Source of the DNA: SIG307 sp964545045
GTDB lineage: Bacteria > Bacillota > Clostridia > Lachnospirales > Lachnospiraceae
Length of the DNA stretch: 12,147 bases
NCBI GenBank assembly: GCA_964545045.1
Contig: CAZJEN010000049.1
Coordinates: 1 to 12,147 of the forward strand
Reading direction: 5' to 3'
The translations under genes and the position numbers were made by a program. Positions 1-6,970 of the stretch are shown here, one piece after another; position 1 is the stretch's first letter, and the number at the start of each line of letters is the position of its first letter. The notes beneath the pieces are model-generated. The model ran no database searches. It was given only the letters and a program-made list of their open reading frames with translations, and was not told the origin of the DNA.

Positions 1-54
1 ACCCGTGACCTCCGCACTACCAATGCGACGCTCTACCGACTGAGCCACAGCAGC
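1..54 (-). tRNA. tRNA-Thr (anticodon GGU), truncated at its 3' end by the window edge
   Basis: Read on the minus strand, the 5' acceptor strand GCTGCTG (54 down to 48) is followed by TG and a D arm GCTCAGTCGGTAGAGC. Next comes an anticodon arm of stem TCGCA/TGCGG around the loop TTGGTAG. The anticodon GGT is the complement of bases 19-21, so it decodes threonine ACC/ACU. The variable loop and the start of the T arm (ACGGGT) follow, then the window ends. About 54 of the usual 76 bases are present. The identity is secure from the anticodon and the standard cloverleaf spacing. Whether further tRNA genes follow downstream cannot be seen. Confidence 0.93.
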
Positions 55-98
55 ACTCGCTTACGCTATTTTGTGTTTCGCTATCAGCGACGTTTGTT

Positions 99-127
99 AG
101 TATACAATATTTTGTATGCAATGTCAA
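99..127 (-). promoter_or_regulatory. sigma-A promoter of the tRNA-Thr gene
   Basis: On the minus strand a perfect -35 TTGACA (127-122), a 17-base spacer and TATACT as -10 (104-99) lie 45 bases upstream of the mature tRNA 5' end. The near-consensus elements suit a strongly expressed stable RNA. A small palindrome, ATACAA-TATT-TTGTAT (102-117), overlaps the -10 and spacer; whether it means anything is unknown. Confidence 0.8.
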
Positions 128-286
128 CTACTTTTTTGAAAAAATTTTTTATTTTTTTCTACCAATTACATAAAATGTTATTTTACCTATATTTCATCCT
201 TTCATTCTTTCCTGTATCATCCAATCCTTTTCCTAAAAAGTAACAATTTTACGCAATAACCCATCATAATTTGATATGACAATATA
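128..286. other. AT-rich divergent intergenic stretch
   Basis: With the two promoters on either side, this forms the 299-base gene-free gap (55-353) between tRNA-Thr and the rightward glycoside-hydrolase-like gene. It is very AT-rich, with long T runs near 131-158. It carries no convincing ORF with a ribosome binding site, no hairpin terminator and no recognisable RNA family. A second TTGATA lies at 271-276 but has no well-placed -10. I see only promoter-flanking DNA here. Confidence 0.6.
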
Positions 287-315
287 TTGATATTCTATCT
301 GTAGCATTATATAAT
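287..315 (+). promoter_or_regulatory. sigma-A promoter of the glycoside-hydrolase-like gene
   Basis: TTGATA (287-292), a 17-base spacer and a perfect TATAAT (310-315) lie 38 bases upstream of the start codon at 354. Transcription would begin near 322, leaving a roughly 30-base leader that contains the ribosome binding site GGGAGGT (341-347). Confidence 0.75.
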
Positions 316-353
316 AAATCTATACACAAATTTACACTTCGGGAGGTAACCGT

Positions 354-2105
354 ATGGGAAATTACAAGAATTTTGATTTGGTTGTTTATTTTATCGCGCA
401 AGGAGTAGTACACGCCACCAGAGAACAGCTCCAAAAGGACCTCGACTTTTTCAAGCACCATATGCGTTTGGACAAAGTGTATCTGGAGCCGTACCGTGAC
501 GGCATCTTTGCCACGGAAGATCAGCTTCGTCTCTGCAAAGAGGTATTCGAAGCAAACGGTATCAAAACGGAAGGCGGCATCACTACCAGTATGCCGGACC
601 CGGCGGGCGCCGAAAAGAAACAGCGTATGTTCAATACCTTCTGCTATAACGATGACTTTATGTTAAATACCCTGCAGAAAGTCTGCGAGCTAAATGCCAA
701 GGTATTTGATGCCTTTATTCTGGATGACTTCTATTTCACCAACTGTACCTGCGATACCTGCCGTAAGGAGCGCGATCTGTACAATGCCGCTCACGGCATT
801 ACCGACGGTAGCTGGCAGTCCTATCGTACCCACCGGATGTACGAGGTTTCGGAGCAGTATGTCATTGCCCCGGCGAAAAAAATCAATCCAAACTGTAAGA
901 TTACCATTAAGTTCCCGAACTGGATGGAATCCTATCAGGAAACCGGTTATGACCCGCTTTCCCAGAAAGAGATTTTCGATCTGATTTACACCGGCACAGA
1001 GACCCGTGACCCGGTCAATACCGACCAGCACTTGCCGCGCTATCTCTCCTTCTCCCTGATGCGCTATCTGGAAGCTATGGCGCCGGGTAGAAACGGCGGC
1101 GGCTGGTTTGATCCGTTTGACTGCAAAAGCCTTGATTATTATTTGGAACAAGCGTATCTGACCGCCTTTGCTAAACCAAGGGAAATGATGATGTTCTGTT
1201 TCCAGGCACTGGTCAATACAATAAATGTTCCGGCCTTGGGCTTTATGTTAGACAAGCTGGATACACTCTTAGATAACCTCGGTACTCCTGTGGGTATCCC
1301 ATGCTATATTCCGAACGCCTCTCAGGGCGAGGATAATGTACAAGATTTCCTCGGTATGCACGGTTTTCCGATTACACCGACACCGTGGTTTCCGGAGGAT
1401 GCTCCTACTCTGCTTTTAACGCAGTCTTCGGCTTATGATCCGGACATTGTGGACAAACTGGAAGCCTACCTTACAAGCGGTCATAAGGCAATCGTTACCA
1501 GCGGCTTCGTAAAGGCCACGTTGGACCGTGGACTGATGCGCATTACTTCCCTCCGGGACAGAGGACGCATTGCAACCGTGCGGGACTATGCGGCGGAGTC
1601 CTCCCTGTTTTGGAACCGTTGGGAGCGGGATTACGGTGCAAAATCGGTAACCGTTCCGGTTCTGGAGTTCCGTAACAACGCCACCTGGGGTGCCGTTTGT
1701 AAGGGTATTGCCGAAGAAGAGGCCTATACCTTACTTGCAAGAGACACCTACGGAAAGGGCCAAATGTACACCCTCGTTGTACCGGAAGCCTTCTCGGATA
1801 TCAAACATTATCCGAACCTTATCCTGAACCGCATGCGTAAAGAATTCGCCGTAAACGGCATTTATCTCGAAGGTGACCCGATGGTAGGGATGTTTGTTTA
1901 CGATAACGATACCTTTGTCCTGTACCCGTATGTAGACGCCGACACCAGAGACAGCGATATTTTTGTTCATGTGGAAGGCGGCAAAGCTCTCAACATACCG
2001 GGCATGGAACGGACCATCGATCCTCTCTATACAAGAAACGGCGAGGCTGTCTTCTGTCTGAGAGCGTCGGTAGGCAAGTTCGCATGCTATAAAGTAGTGC
2101 GATAA
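354..2105 (+). CDS. Glycoside-hydrolase-like TIM-barrel protein of unknown substrate
   Basis: 583 residues, started at ATG 354 by GGGAGGT six bases upstream. There is no signal peptide or membrane segment, so it is probably cytoplasmic. The N-terminal half reads like a beta/alpha barrel: strand YLEPY (43-47), then ILDDFYF (122-128) followed directly by a cysteine cluster CTCDTC (131-136), then IKFPNW (185-190) and a GGGWFDPFDC stretch (248-257). Acidic residues at a strand end followed by a C-x-C-x-x-C type cluster occur in several hypothetical glycosyl hydrolase families. There the cysteines resemble the metal-binding loop of GH42-like enzymes. Residues about 315-400 (GIPCYIP, then a LLLTQSSAYDPD stretch) resemble the GATase-like middle domain that follows the barrel in GH42. 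I cannot assign an EC number. It stands alone between a tRNA and a convergent operon, with no sugar transporter or regulator beside it to hint at the substrate. The CDS is certain; the enzyme class is an inference. Confidence 0.7.
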   Translation: MGNYKNFDLVVYFIAQGVVHATREQLQKDLDFFKHHMRLDKVYLEPYRDGIFATEDQLRLCKEVFEANGIKTEGGITTSMPDPAGAEKKQRMFNTFCYNDDFMLNTLQKVCELNAKVFDAFILDDFYFTNCTCDTCRKERDLYNAAHGITDGSWQSYRTHRMYEVSEQYVIAPAKKINPNCKITIKFPNWMESYQETGYDPLSQKEIFDLIYTGTETRDPVNTDQHLPRYLSFSLMRYLEAMAPGRNGGGWFDPFDCKSLDYYLEQAYLTAFAKPREMMMFCFQALVNTINVPALGFMLDKLDTLLDNLGTPVGIPCYIPNASQGEDNVQDFLGMHGFPITPTPWFPEDAPTLLLTQSSAYDPDIVDKLEAYLTSGHKAIVTSGFVKATLDRGLMRITSLRDRGRIATVRDYAAESSLFWNRWERDYGAKSVTVPVLEFRNNATWGAVCKGIAEEEAYTLLARDTYGKGQMYTLVVPEAFSDIKHYPNLILNRMRKEFAVNGIYLEGDPMVGMFVYDNDTFVLYPYVDADTRDSDIFVHVEGGKALNIPGMERTIDPLYTRNGEAVFCLRASVGKFACYKVVR

Positions 2106-2142
2106 CCGATTCATCCTTCTGCACATCGTTATATAAAATAAA

Positions 2143-2177
2143 AACATCCCGGAATGTCTTTCACACTCCGGGATGTT
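2143..2177 (-). terminator. Shared intrinsic terminator between the GH-like gene and argD
   Basis: A perfect 11-bp inverted repeat, AACATCCCGGA (2143-2153) and TCCGGGATGTT (2167-2177), has a 13-base loop. On the minus strand it runs straight into TTTTTATTTTA, a classic U tract, so it ends the argJBD transcript 28 bases past the argD stop. On the plus strand the following bases (CTCATTCTG) are less U-rich. It probably also helps stop the convergent GH-like transcript, with lower efficiency. Confidence 0.85.
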
Positions 2178-2205
2178 CTCATTCTGTTATGATTCACGTA
2201 TCGAT

Positions 2206-3390
2206 TTATAAATTCGCTTCCAAAATCTTTACCATCTCGTCCACATGCTCCTTCTTAATCACAAGCGGCGGAACAAAACGAATGATATTGGTGCCTGCGG
2301 AAATCAGGATCAGTCCTGCCTTCATGGCACGGGTGACGATATCCTTTACCGGCTCCTTAAACTCTAAGCCCTGCATGAGACCGATACCTCTGTGCGCCAC
2401 AATTTTGTCCGTATGACGTGCCGCAAGGGCGTCTAACTGCTCGTACAGATATTCACCGACTTCTTTTACATTGTCGAGAAGATTTAACTCCTCAAAACGA
2501 TCAAATACAGTGCTTACCGCATGGGTAACAAACGGATTACCACCATAGGTGGTACCGTGGTCACCCGGCTCATATGCGGACGCGACCTCATCGGTAGCCG
2601 CAAAAGCGCCCACCGGCACACCGCAACCGAGAGCCTTCGCGGTAGTCATAATATCCGGCTTTACGCCGTACTGCTGGTAGGCATACATGGTACCGGTTCT
2701 GCCCATACCGCACTGAATTTCGTCTAAAATAAGAAGAATGCCCTTCTCGTCACAAAGCTTTCTGACACCCTGGATAAACTCTTTCTCTGCCGGATAAATA
2801 CCGCCCTCGCCCTGTACGGTCTCCATAATGATTGCCGCGGTCTTGTCAGTAATCTTCGATTTTACACTGTCTAAGTTATTGAACTCTGCAAATACCGCAC
2901 CGCCGATCAACGGTTCAAATGCCGCACGATACTTCGGCGTACCGGTTACGGACAATGCGCCCATACTTCTGCCGTGGAAGGAATGCTCCATGGCAATAAT
3001 CTCACTGTCAGCCACACCGTGCTTTTTATAGTAATACTTTCTTGCAAGCTTAATGGCACCTTCCACCGCTTCCGTTCCGCTGTTGGTAAAGAATACACGG
3101 TCCATACCGGAAGCCTTTACAATCTTCTCCGCAGCAAAGGTGGTCGGCTCATTGTAATAATAGTTAGAGGTATGTAACAGCTTGTCTACCTGTGCCTTTA
3201 CCGCCTCGTTGTACTTTTCATCGCCGTATCCCAATGCAAATACTGCAATACCTGCAGAAAAGTCCAGGTACTTCGTTCCGTCGGTCTCATATAAATATAC
3301 GCCTTCGCCATGGTCAAGAACAACCTGATATCTTGCATAGGTATGCATCAGGACCTTTTCGGCTCTTTCCATACATTCTGTCTTATTCAT
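2206..3390 (-). CDS. argD: Acetylornithine aminotransferase
   Basis: 394 residues, normal for the class III (fold type I) PLP aminotransferases. It transfers an amino group from glutamate to N-acetylglutamate semialdehyde, giving N-acetylornithine, in the cytoplasm. Visible landmarks: SGTEA (104-108) binding the PLP phosphate, HSFHGR (136-141), ETVQGEGG (190-197), DEIQCGMGRTG (223-233) with the PLP-ring aspartate, and the Schiff-base lysine K252 in TTAKALGCGVPVGAF. The gene starts 4 bases after the argB stop. Its ribosome binding site (AAGGGAGAG) lies inside the end of argB, so the two are probably translationally coupled. It is the last gene of the operon, followed by a strong terminator. 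A purely catabolic ornithine or GABA aminotransferase is unlikely given the argJ-argB context. Confidence 0.95.
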   Translation of the reverse strand: MNKTECMERAEKVLMHTYARYQVVLDHGEGVYLYETDGTKYLDFSAGIAVFALGYGDEKYNEAVKAQVDKLLHTSNYYYNEPTTFAAEKIVKASGMDRVFFTNSGTEAVEGAIKLARKYYYKKHGVADSEIIAMEHSFHGRSMGALSVTGTPKYRAAFEPLIGGAVFAEFNNLDSVKSKITDKTAAIIMETVQGEGGIYPAEKEFIQGVRKLCDEKGILLILDEIQCGMGRTGTMYAYQQYGVKPDIMTTAKALGCGVPVGAFAATDEVASAYEPGDHGTTYGGNPFVTHAVSTVFDRFEELNLLDNVKEVGEYLYEQLDALAARHTDKIVAHRGIGLMQGLEFKEPVKDIVTRAMKAGLILISAGTNIIRFVPPLVIKKEHVDEMVKILEANL

Positions 3391-3394
3391 AGTA

Positions 3395-4258
3395 CTACTC
3401 TCCCTTCACAATCGCGGTACCGATACCCTTATCGGTAAAGAACTCAAGAAGTAAGGAATGCTGTACACGACCGTCCAAAATATGTACGCCTGCCACGCCT
3501 TCCTTTACCGCGTCGATACAATTCTGAAGCTTCGGAAGCATACCTCCGCCGATTACTCCGGAGCCTAACAGTTCATCCGCGCCGTCTAATGTCAGTACGG
3601 AAATGAGAGAAGACTTATCCTCGAAATCACGGTATACACCCTCGATATCCGTAAGGAATGCCAGCTTCTCCGCGCCCATAGCAGTCGCAATGGCACATGC
3701 AGCATCGTCTGCGTTAATATTATAGGACAAGAAATTGTCATCCATACCGATCGGCGCAATGACCGGAATATAATCGTTTACCAAAAGGGTATCGATAAGA
3801 CCGGTATCTACCGTGGTAACATTTCCTACAAAACCGATATCCTCGCCGTTTGCCAGCTTCTTCTCACACTTTAAGGTGCCGCCATCCTTACCGCAGATAC
3901 CGGCAGCCTTTACGCCAAGCTGCTCTAACATCTGCACAAGACGCTTATTTACCTTACTGAGCACCATTTCAGCCACCTCCATGGTCTCTGCATCGGTCAC
4001 GCGAAGTCCCTGTACAAACTTTGCTTCCTTACCCAAAAGTCCGACCCACTTACTGATTTCCTTACCACCGCCGTGTACGATAATCGGCTGCATACCAACC
4101 AGCTTTAAAAGAGCCACGTCCTTGATTACGTTCTGCTGTAACTGCTCGTCAAGCATAGCACTTCCGCCGTACTTTACAACCACAATCTTATCCTTAAACT
4201 TCTGAATATACGGCAATGCCTCAATGAGTATATTTGCCTTTGCCATCAAACTTTCCAT
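3395..4258 (-). CDS. argB: Acetylglutamate kinase
   Basis: 287 residues of the amino acid kinase family. It phosphorylates N-acetylglutamate with ATP, the second step to ornithine. Seen: the nucleotide-binding VVKYGGSAM (K29), the GGGK loop (63-66), GLRVTDAETM with R86, NINADDAA in the nucleotide half, and GGGMLPKLQNC near the C-terminus. It carries the N-terminal helix (about residues 1-20, including EALPYIQKF) that precedes the kinase core. In Thermotoga and Pseudomonas this helix links dimers into arginine-inhibited hexamers, and E. coli ArgB lacks it. I therefore infer feedback inhibition by arginine. The start at 4258 has GAGGAT seven bases upstream; an in-frame ATG four codons later is possible. 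It lies 21 bases after argJ and 4 before argD. Confidence 0.95.
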   Translation of the reverse strand: MESLMAKANILIEALPYIQKFKDKIVVVKYGGSAMLDEQLQQNVIKDVALLKLVGMQPIIVHGGGKEISKWVGLLGKEAKFVQGLRVTDAETMEVAEMVLSKVNKRLVQMLEQLGVKAAGICGKDGGTLKCEKKLANGEDIGFVGNVTTVDTGLIDTLLVNDYIPVIAPIGMDDNFLSYNINADDAACAIATAMGAEKLAFLTDIEGVYRDFEDKSSLISVLTLDGADELLGSGVIGGGMLPKLQNCIDAVKEGVAGVHILDGRVQHSLLLEFFTDKGIGTAIVKGE

Positions 4259-4279
4259 TTCATATCCTCGCTTTCTGTA

Positions 4280-5506
4280 TTAGCTGCGGTAATCCGCATT
4301 AATCTTTACGTAATCAAAGGTTAAATCACAGCCCCATGCGGTAGCACAAGCGGTCCCCTGCTTCATATCCGCAATTGCGGTTACTTCCTTTGCGGACAGA
4401 ATCTTCGTTGCCACCTCTTCGGAATAATCCGTAGCAAAACCGTTCTTTACCAGCTGTAACTTGCCGTTTTCACTCTCAATAAACAAATCCACCGCATCCG
4501 GATCGAAGTTTTCACCCGAATATCCAAGAGCACAAAGAATACGTCCCCAGTTCGCATCCTGTCCGAAAATCGCAGCCTTGGTAAGACTGGAGGTAATTAC
4601 AGACTTTGCGAATACCACTGCCTGTTCCTTGGTAGCCGCATTTAAAATCTTAGTGGTGAAAAGCTTCGTTGCCCCCTCTCCGTCCTCAGCAATCTTCTTT
4701 GCCAGAGTTTCGTTAATATAATAAAGAGCTTCTTTAAACTTTATGTAGTCTTCATTTTCCTCGGTAATCTCCGGATTGCCTGCAGCACCGTTTGCCAAAA
4801 GCAATACGGTATCGTTGGTGGAAGTATCACCGTCTACGGAAACCATATTGTAGGTATCCGCTACGGTTTCGGAAAGCGCCTTCTGCAATAATTCCTTGGA
4901 AATACATGCATCCGTAGTCACAAAGCCCAGCATGGTGCACATATTCGGGTGAATCATACCGGAGCCCTTACACATACCGCCGATGGTCACCGTCGTACCG
5001 CCCACTTCGATTTCTACCGCAACTTCCTTTTCCTTCGTATCGGTAGTCATAATCGCCTTTGCTGCCATATGACCGGCCTCACGGCCCTCCGTAAGCTCCG
5101 GCACCATTGCCGCAATACCGGCACAAATCTTATCCATCGGAAGCTGCATACCGATAACACCGGTGGAAGCAACCAATACATTCTCTGCGGATACCGGGAG
5201 GAACTTTTCTACCGCTTCACCGGTTTCCTTACAATAACGCATGCCTTCTTCGCCGGTACATGCATTTGCAATACCTGCGTTAATAACCACTGCGTGTACA
5301 TCACCTGCACTGTCTACAACTTTTTTATCCCACTTTACCGGAGCCGCCTTTACCACGTTCGTTGTAAAGGTCGCCGCACTGCGACACGGCAAGCCACTGT
5401 ACAGCATCGCCATATCGTTACGTCCCGTCTTATACTTAATTCCTGCTGCCGTATATGCCGCAGCAAATCCCTTTGCGCTTGTTACGCCTCCGTCGATAAC
5501 CTTCAT
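4280..5506 (-). CDS. argJ: Glutamate N-acetyltransferase / amino-acid acetyltransferase (ornithine acetyltransferase)
   Basis: 408 residues from the ATG at 5506, which has GGAAAGGA eight bases upstream. An ATG at 5530 would add eight residues but has no ribosome binding site. ArgJ moves the acetyl group from N-acetylornithine to glutamate, closing the cyclic pathway. Many family members also make N-acetylglutamate from acetyl-CoA. The precursor cleaves itself before a conserved threonine, giving alpha and beta chains. Here that site is C|T in GMIHPNMCTMLGF, with the nucleophile at T191. The residue before it is Cys rather than the more common Ala, and cleavage should still work. CKGSG (179-183) just upstream and GQDANWGRI in the C-terminal half fit the family. 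Whether this protein is mono- or bifunctional cannot be read from sequence. It sits 60 bases after the GNAT gene and 21 before argB. Confidence 0.95.
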   Translation of the reverse strand: MKVIDGGVTSAKGFAAAYTAAGIKYKTGRNDMAMLYSGLPCRSAATFTTNVVKAAPVKWDKKVVDSAGDVHAVVINAGIANACTGEEGMRYCKETGEAVEKFLPVSAENVLVASTGVIGMQLPMDKICAGIAAMVPELTEGREAGHMAAKAIMTTDTKEKEVAVEIEVGGTTVTIGGMCKGSGMIHPNMCTMLGFVTTDACISKELLQKALSETVADTYNMVSVDGDTSTNDTVLLLANGAAGNPEITEENEDYIKFKEALYYINETLAKKIAEDGEGATKLFTTKILNAATKEQAVVFAKSVITSSLTKAAIFGQDANWGRILCALGYSGENFDPDAVDLFIESENGKLQLVKNGFATDYSEEVATKILSAKEVTAIADMKQGTACATAWGCDLTFDYVKINADYRS

Positions 5507-5566
5507 AAAAACCATCCTTTCCGTTCTCATGTATATTTACTATGTATAGAAACTCGATAAATGTGT

Positions 5567-6040
5567 TTACTCGATAAATCTCGTAATGTTTTCTTCATTT
5601 AAAGTAAAATCATAATAATTCAAATCCTCTCGGAAGGTCCAGCCCACCTTGCGCCAGAACTTATTGCCGCCCCTGTTACTCTTAAACGCAATGAGAGAAA
5701 CCTTATTGATTCCCTCCTCTTTAAGCTTCTGCATGGCAAAGGCCGCCATCTTCTTGCCGATTCCGAGCTTTCTGTGGGTAACCTTTACACATACATGGTA
5801 AAAACAACCGCGTCTGCCATCATGTCCGCACAAAATCGCACCGATAATCTCTCCGTTATCCACCGCAACTACGCTGGTGGTAGGATTTCTCTTTAAAAAC
5901 TTCTCAACGCCTTCCTTCGAATCATCCATACTGCGGATACCGAATCCCTTTATCCCACACCACAAACGGTACACCTGGTCGTAATCTTCCGGTACCATAA
6001 CACGAATCAAGATATCGTTTTTATTTTCCTTCTGCTCCAT
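5567..6040 (-). CDS. GNAT-family N-acetyltransferase at the head of the arg operon
   Basis: 157 residues from the ATG at 6040, which has GAGGTG seven bases upstream. A longer reading from GTG 6106 is unlikely because it would begin upstream of the promoter's -10 and lacks a ribosome binding site. It is a single GNAT fold. IRVMVPEDYDQVYRLW (12-27) is the opening strand and helix, then GEIIGAILCGHDGRRGCFYHVCV (63-85). The acetyl-CoA pyrophosphate loop is HRKLGIGKK (89-97), followed by FWRKVGW (128-134). The shape is closest to YpeA/RimI-like acetyltransferases, and the substrate is unknown. It is probably co-transcribed with argJBD. That raises the possibility of a role in acetylated intermediates, but no residue proves it acetylates glutamate, and it does not obviously resemble the short actinobacterial ArgA. 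Confidence 0.85.
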   Translation of the reverse strand: MEQKENKNDILIRVMVPEDYDQVYRLWCGIKGFGIRSMDDSKEGVEKFLKRNPTTSVVAVDNGEIIGAILCGHDGRRGCFYHVCVKVTHRKLGIGKKMAAFAMQKLKEEGINKVSLIAFKSNRGGNKFWRKVGWTFREDLNYYDFTLNEENITRFIE

Positions 6041-6088
6041 CTTATTCACCTCAGCCAAAGGCCCCGCCTGTGCTTCCTTTCTTTGATT

Positions 6089-6102
6089 TTCATAATTATA
6101 CA
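6089..6102 (-). promoter_or_regulatory. Possible arginine-repressor (ArgR/AhrC) box over the -10
   Basis: The minus-strand sequence TGTATAATTATGAA covers the -10 of the arg operon promoter. It matches 7 of the 10 fixed bases of the ArgR consensus TGAAT-wwww-ATTCA and has the required A/T centre. An operator here would block RNA polymerase directly. AT-rich promoters produce such matches by chance, so this is only a candidate. Confidence 0.3.
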
Positions 6103-6123
6103 TCACTTCTGTATATTATGCAA
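6095..6123 (-). promoter_or_regulatory. Promoter of the GNAT-argJ-argB-argD operon
   Basis: On the minus strand TTGCAT (6123-6118), 17 bases and a perfect TATAAT (6100-6095) place the start of transcription near 6088, 48 bases before the GNAT start codon. The -35 matches TTGACA only in its first three bases, leaving room for an activator or weak basal expression. It lies in the 91-base gap between maf and the GNAT gene, so the arg genes can be made independently of maf. Confidence 0.6.
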
Positions 6124-6131
6124 TACCTTAT

Positions 6132-6734
6132 TTATAAATTTTCACCGGATTTCAAATCAATGCCGTTTTCATACAGTCTCTTATAAATCCCTGCCACCGG
6201 AAGACCGACTATATTAAAGTAGTCTCCCTTAATTCCCTTGATATGTGCCGCAAAGATTCCCTGCACTGCGTAACTGCCGGCTTTATCCTCGCCTTCCTTC
6301 GTATCCAGGTATTCCTCTATCTGCCGGTCGGTCATGGCATCCACCGATACCTCTGAACATTCCGCAAAAGTAATCACGTTGCTCTCTCCGTTTTCTTCCT
6401 TTATAATAAGAGAGACTCCCGTATACACCTGATGTACATCGTCCGCCAGCATGGAAATCATGCGTTTTGCATCCGCTCTGTCCTTCGGCTTTCCGAGAAT
6501 ACTGCCGTTATAGGCAACTACGGTATCCGCACCGATGACAATCACCGGTCCCGTAAGCCCCTTTACTACAGCTTCCGCCTTCCGACAAGAAAGCTCCTTT
6601 ACCAACTCTGCCGGTTCTGTAACCGTTGTACTCTCATCACAATCACTGACAATCACTTCATAGCTTGCACCGATTTGGGCAAGAATCTCTTTTCTTCTCG
6701 GCGAACCGGACGCCAGTACAATACGATACTTCAT
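6132..6734 (-). CDS. maf: Maf-family nucleoside triphosphate pyrophosphatase
   Basis: 200 residues from ATG 6734, preceded by AAAGGAG eight bases upstream; a longer frame from 6767 lacks a ribosome binding site. Maf proteins hydrolyse dTTP, UTP or modified pyrimidine triphosphates to monophosphates plus pyrophosphate, as housecleaning, and are linked to septum and cell-division control. Family landmarks: ASGSPRRKEIL (8-18), the acidic IGADTVV (67-73), GKPKD (81-85), the EGEDKAGSYAVQG stretch and GDYFNIVGLPV near the end. This combination fits the dTTP/UTP-specific YhdE-type subgroup, though I would not claim the exact substrate. It has its own promoter and is transcribed toward the arg operon; read-through into it is possible because no terminator is visible in the 91-base gap. 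Confidence 0.92.
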   Translation of the reverse strand: MKYRIVLASGSPRRKEILAQIGASYEVIVSDCDESTTVTEPAELVKELSCRKAEAVVKGLTGPVIVIGADTVVAYNGSILGKPKDRADAKRMISMLADDVHQVYTGVSLIIKEENGESNVITFAECSEVSVDAMTDRQIEEYLDTKEGEDKAGSYAVQGIFAAHIKGIKGDYFNIVGLPVAGIYKRLYENGIDLKSGENL

Positions 6735-6941
6735 GGAAAAACTCCTTTCGGCAACAAGATATATCATTCAAAGCTAAAAATACCTACACATCCCATACAT
6801 TATAAGTCACAACTCCGAGAAATACAAGCTATTTCTACCTATTATTATAAAAACAGCACTCCCTCTCCCGGCATACTTTGAAGCTTTTTTTGTTTCATAC
6901 ATTCTTTTTGTATATTTATAACACTTTTTTCATTTTACCTC
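6735..6941. other. AT-rich part of the maf/argG divergent region
   Basis: The left half of the 456-base gap (6735-7190) is A/T-rich and contains the maf ribosome binding site and promoter. The rest, including the T-rich 6885-6940, shows no ORF with a translation signal, no strong hairpin and no recognisable RNA. The right half of the gap is different in kind and is described as the argG promoter and leader. Confidence 0.6.
6799..6827 (-). promoter_or_regulatory. Promoter of maf
   Basis: On the minus strand TTGTAT (6827-6822), a 17-base spacer and a perfect TATAAT (6804-6799) stand 65 bases before the maf start codon. The element lies in the divergent region shared with argG. The two promoters are about 115 bases apart and do not overlap. 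Confidence 0.65.
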
Positions 6942-6970
6942 TTGACTAATTCGGGTTGCGGTTGTATCAT
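6942..6970 (+). promoter_or_regulatory. Promoter of argG
   Basis: TTGACT (6942-6947), a 17-base spacer and TATCAT (6965-6970) form a good sigma-A promoter. Transcription from near 6977 would give argG a leader of about 214 bases, far longer than the 30-65 base leaders of the neighbouring genes. Another promoter closer to argG was not evident. Confidence 0.6.

Noticed and set aside
102..117. Palindrome ATACAA-TATT-TTGTAT in the tRNA-Thr promoter as an operator
   Set aside because: It is short, entirely A/T-dominated and overlaps consensus promoter bases, so chance is the simplest explanation.
690..1151. A 153-codon minus-strand ORF inside the GH-like gene
   Set aside because: It lies wholly antisense to a well-supported gene with a clear promoter and ribosome binding site, and its translation shows no domain.
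4949..5560. A 203-codon plus-strand ORF opposite argJ
   Set aside because: argJ is unmistakable on the other strand. The Cys-, His- and Thr-rich translation is typical of an antisense shadow.
6041..6106. Longer GNAT start at GTG 6106 or ATG 6103
   Set aside because: Those codons lie upstream of, or within, the operon promoter and lack a ribosome binding site. The ATG at 6040 has GAGGTG at good spacing.
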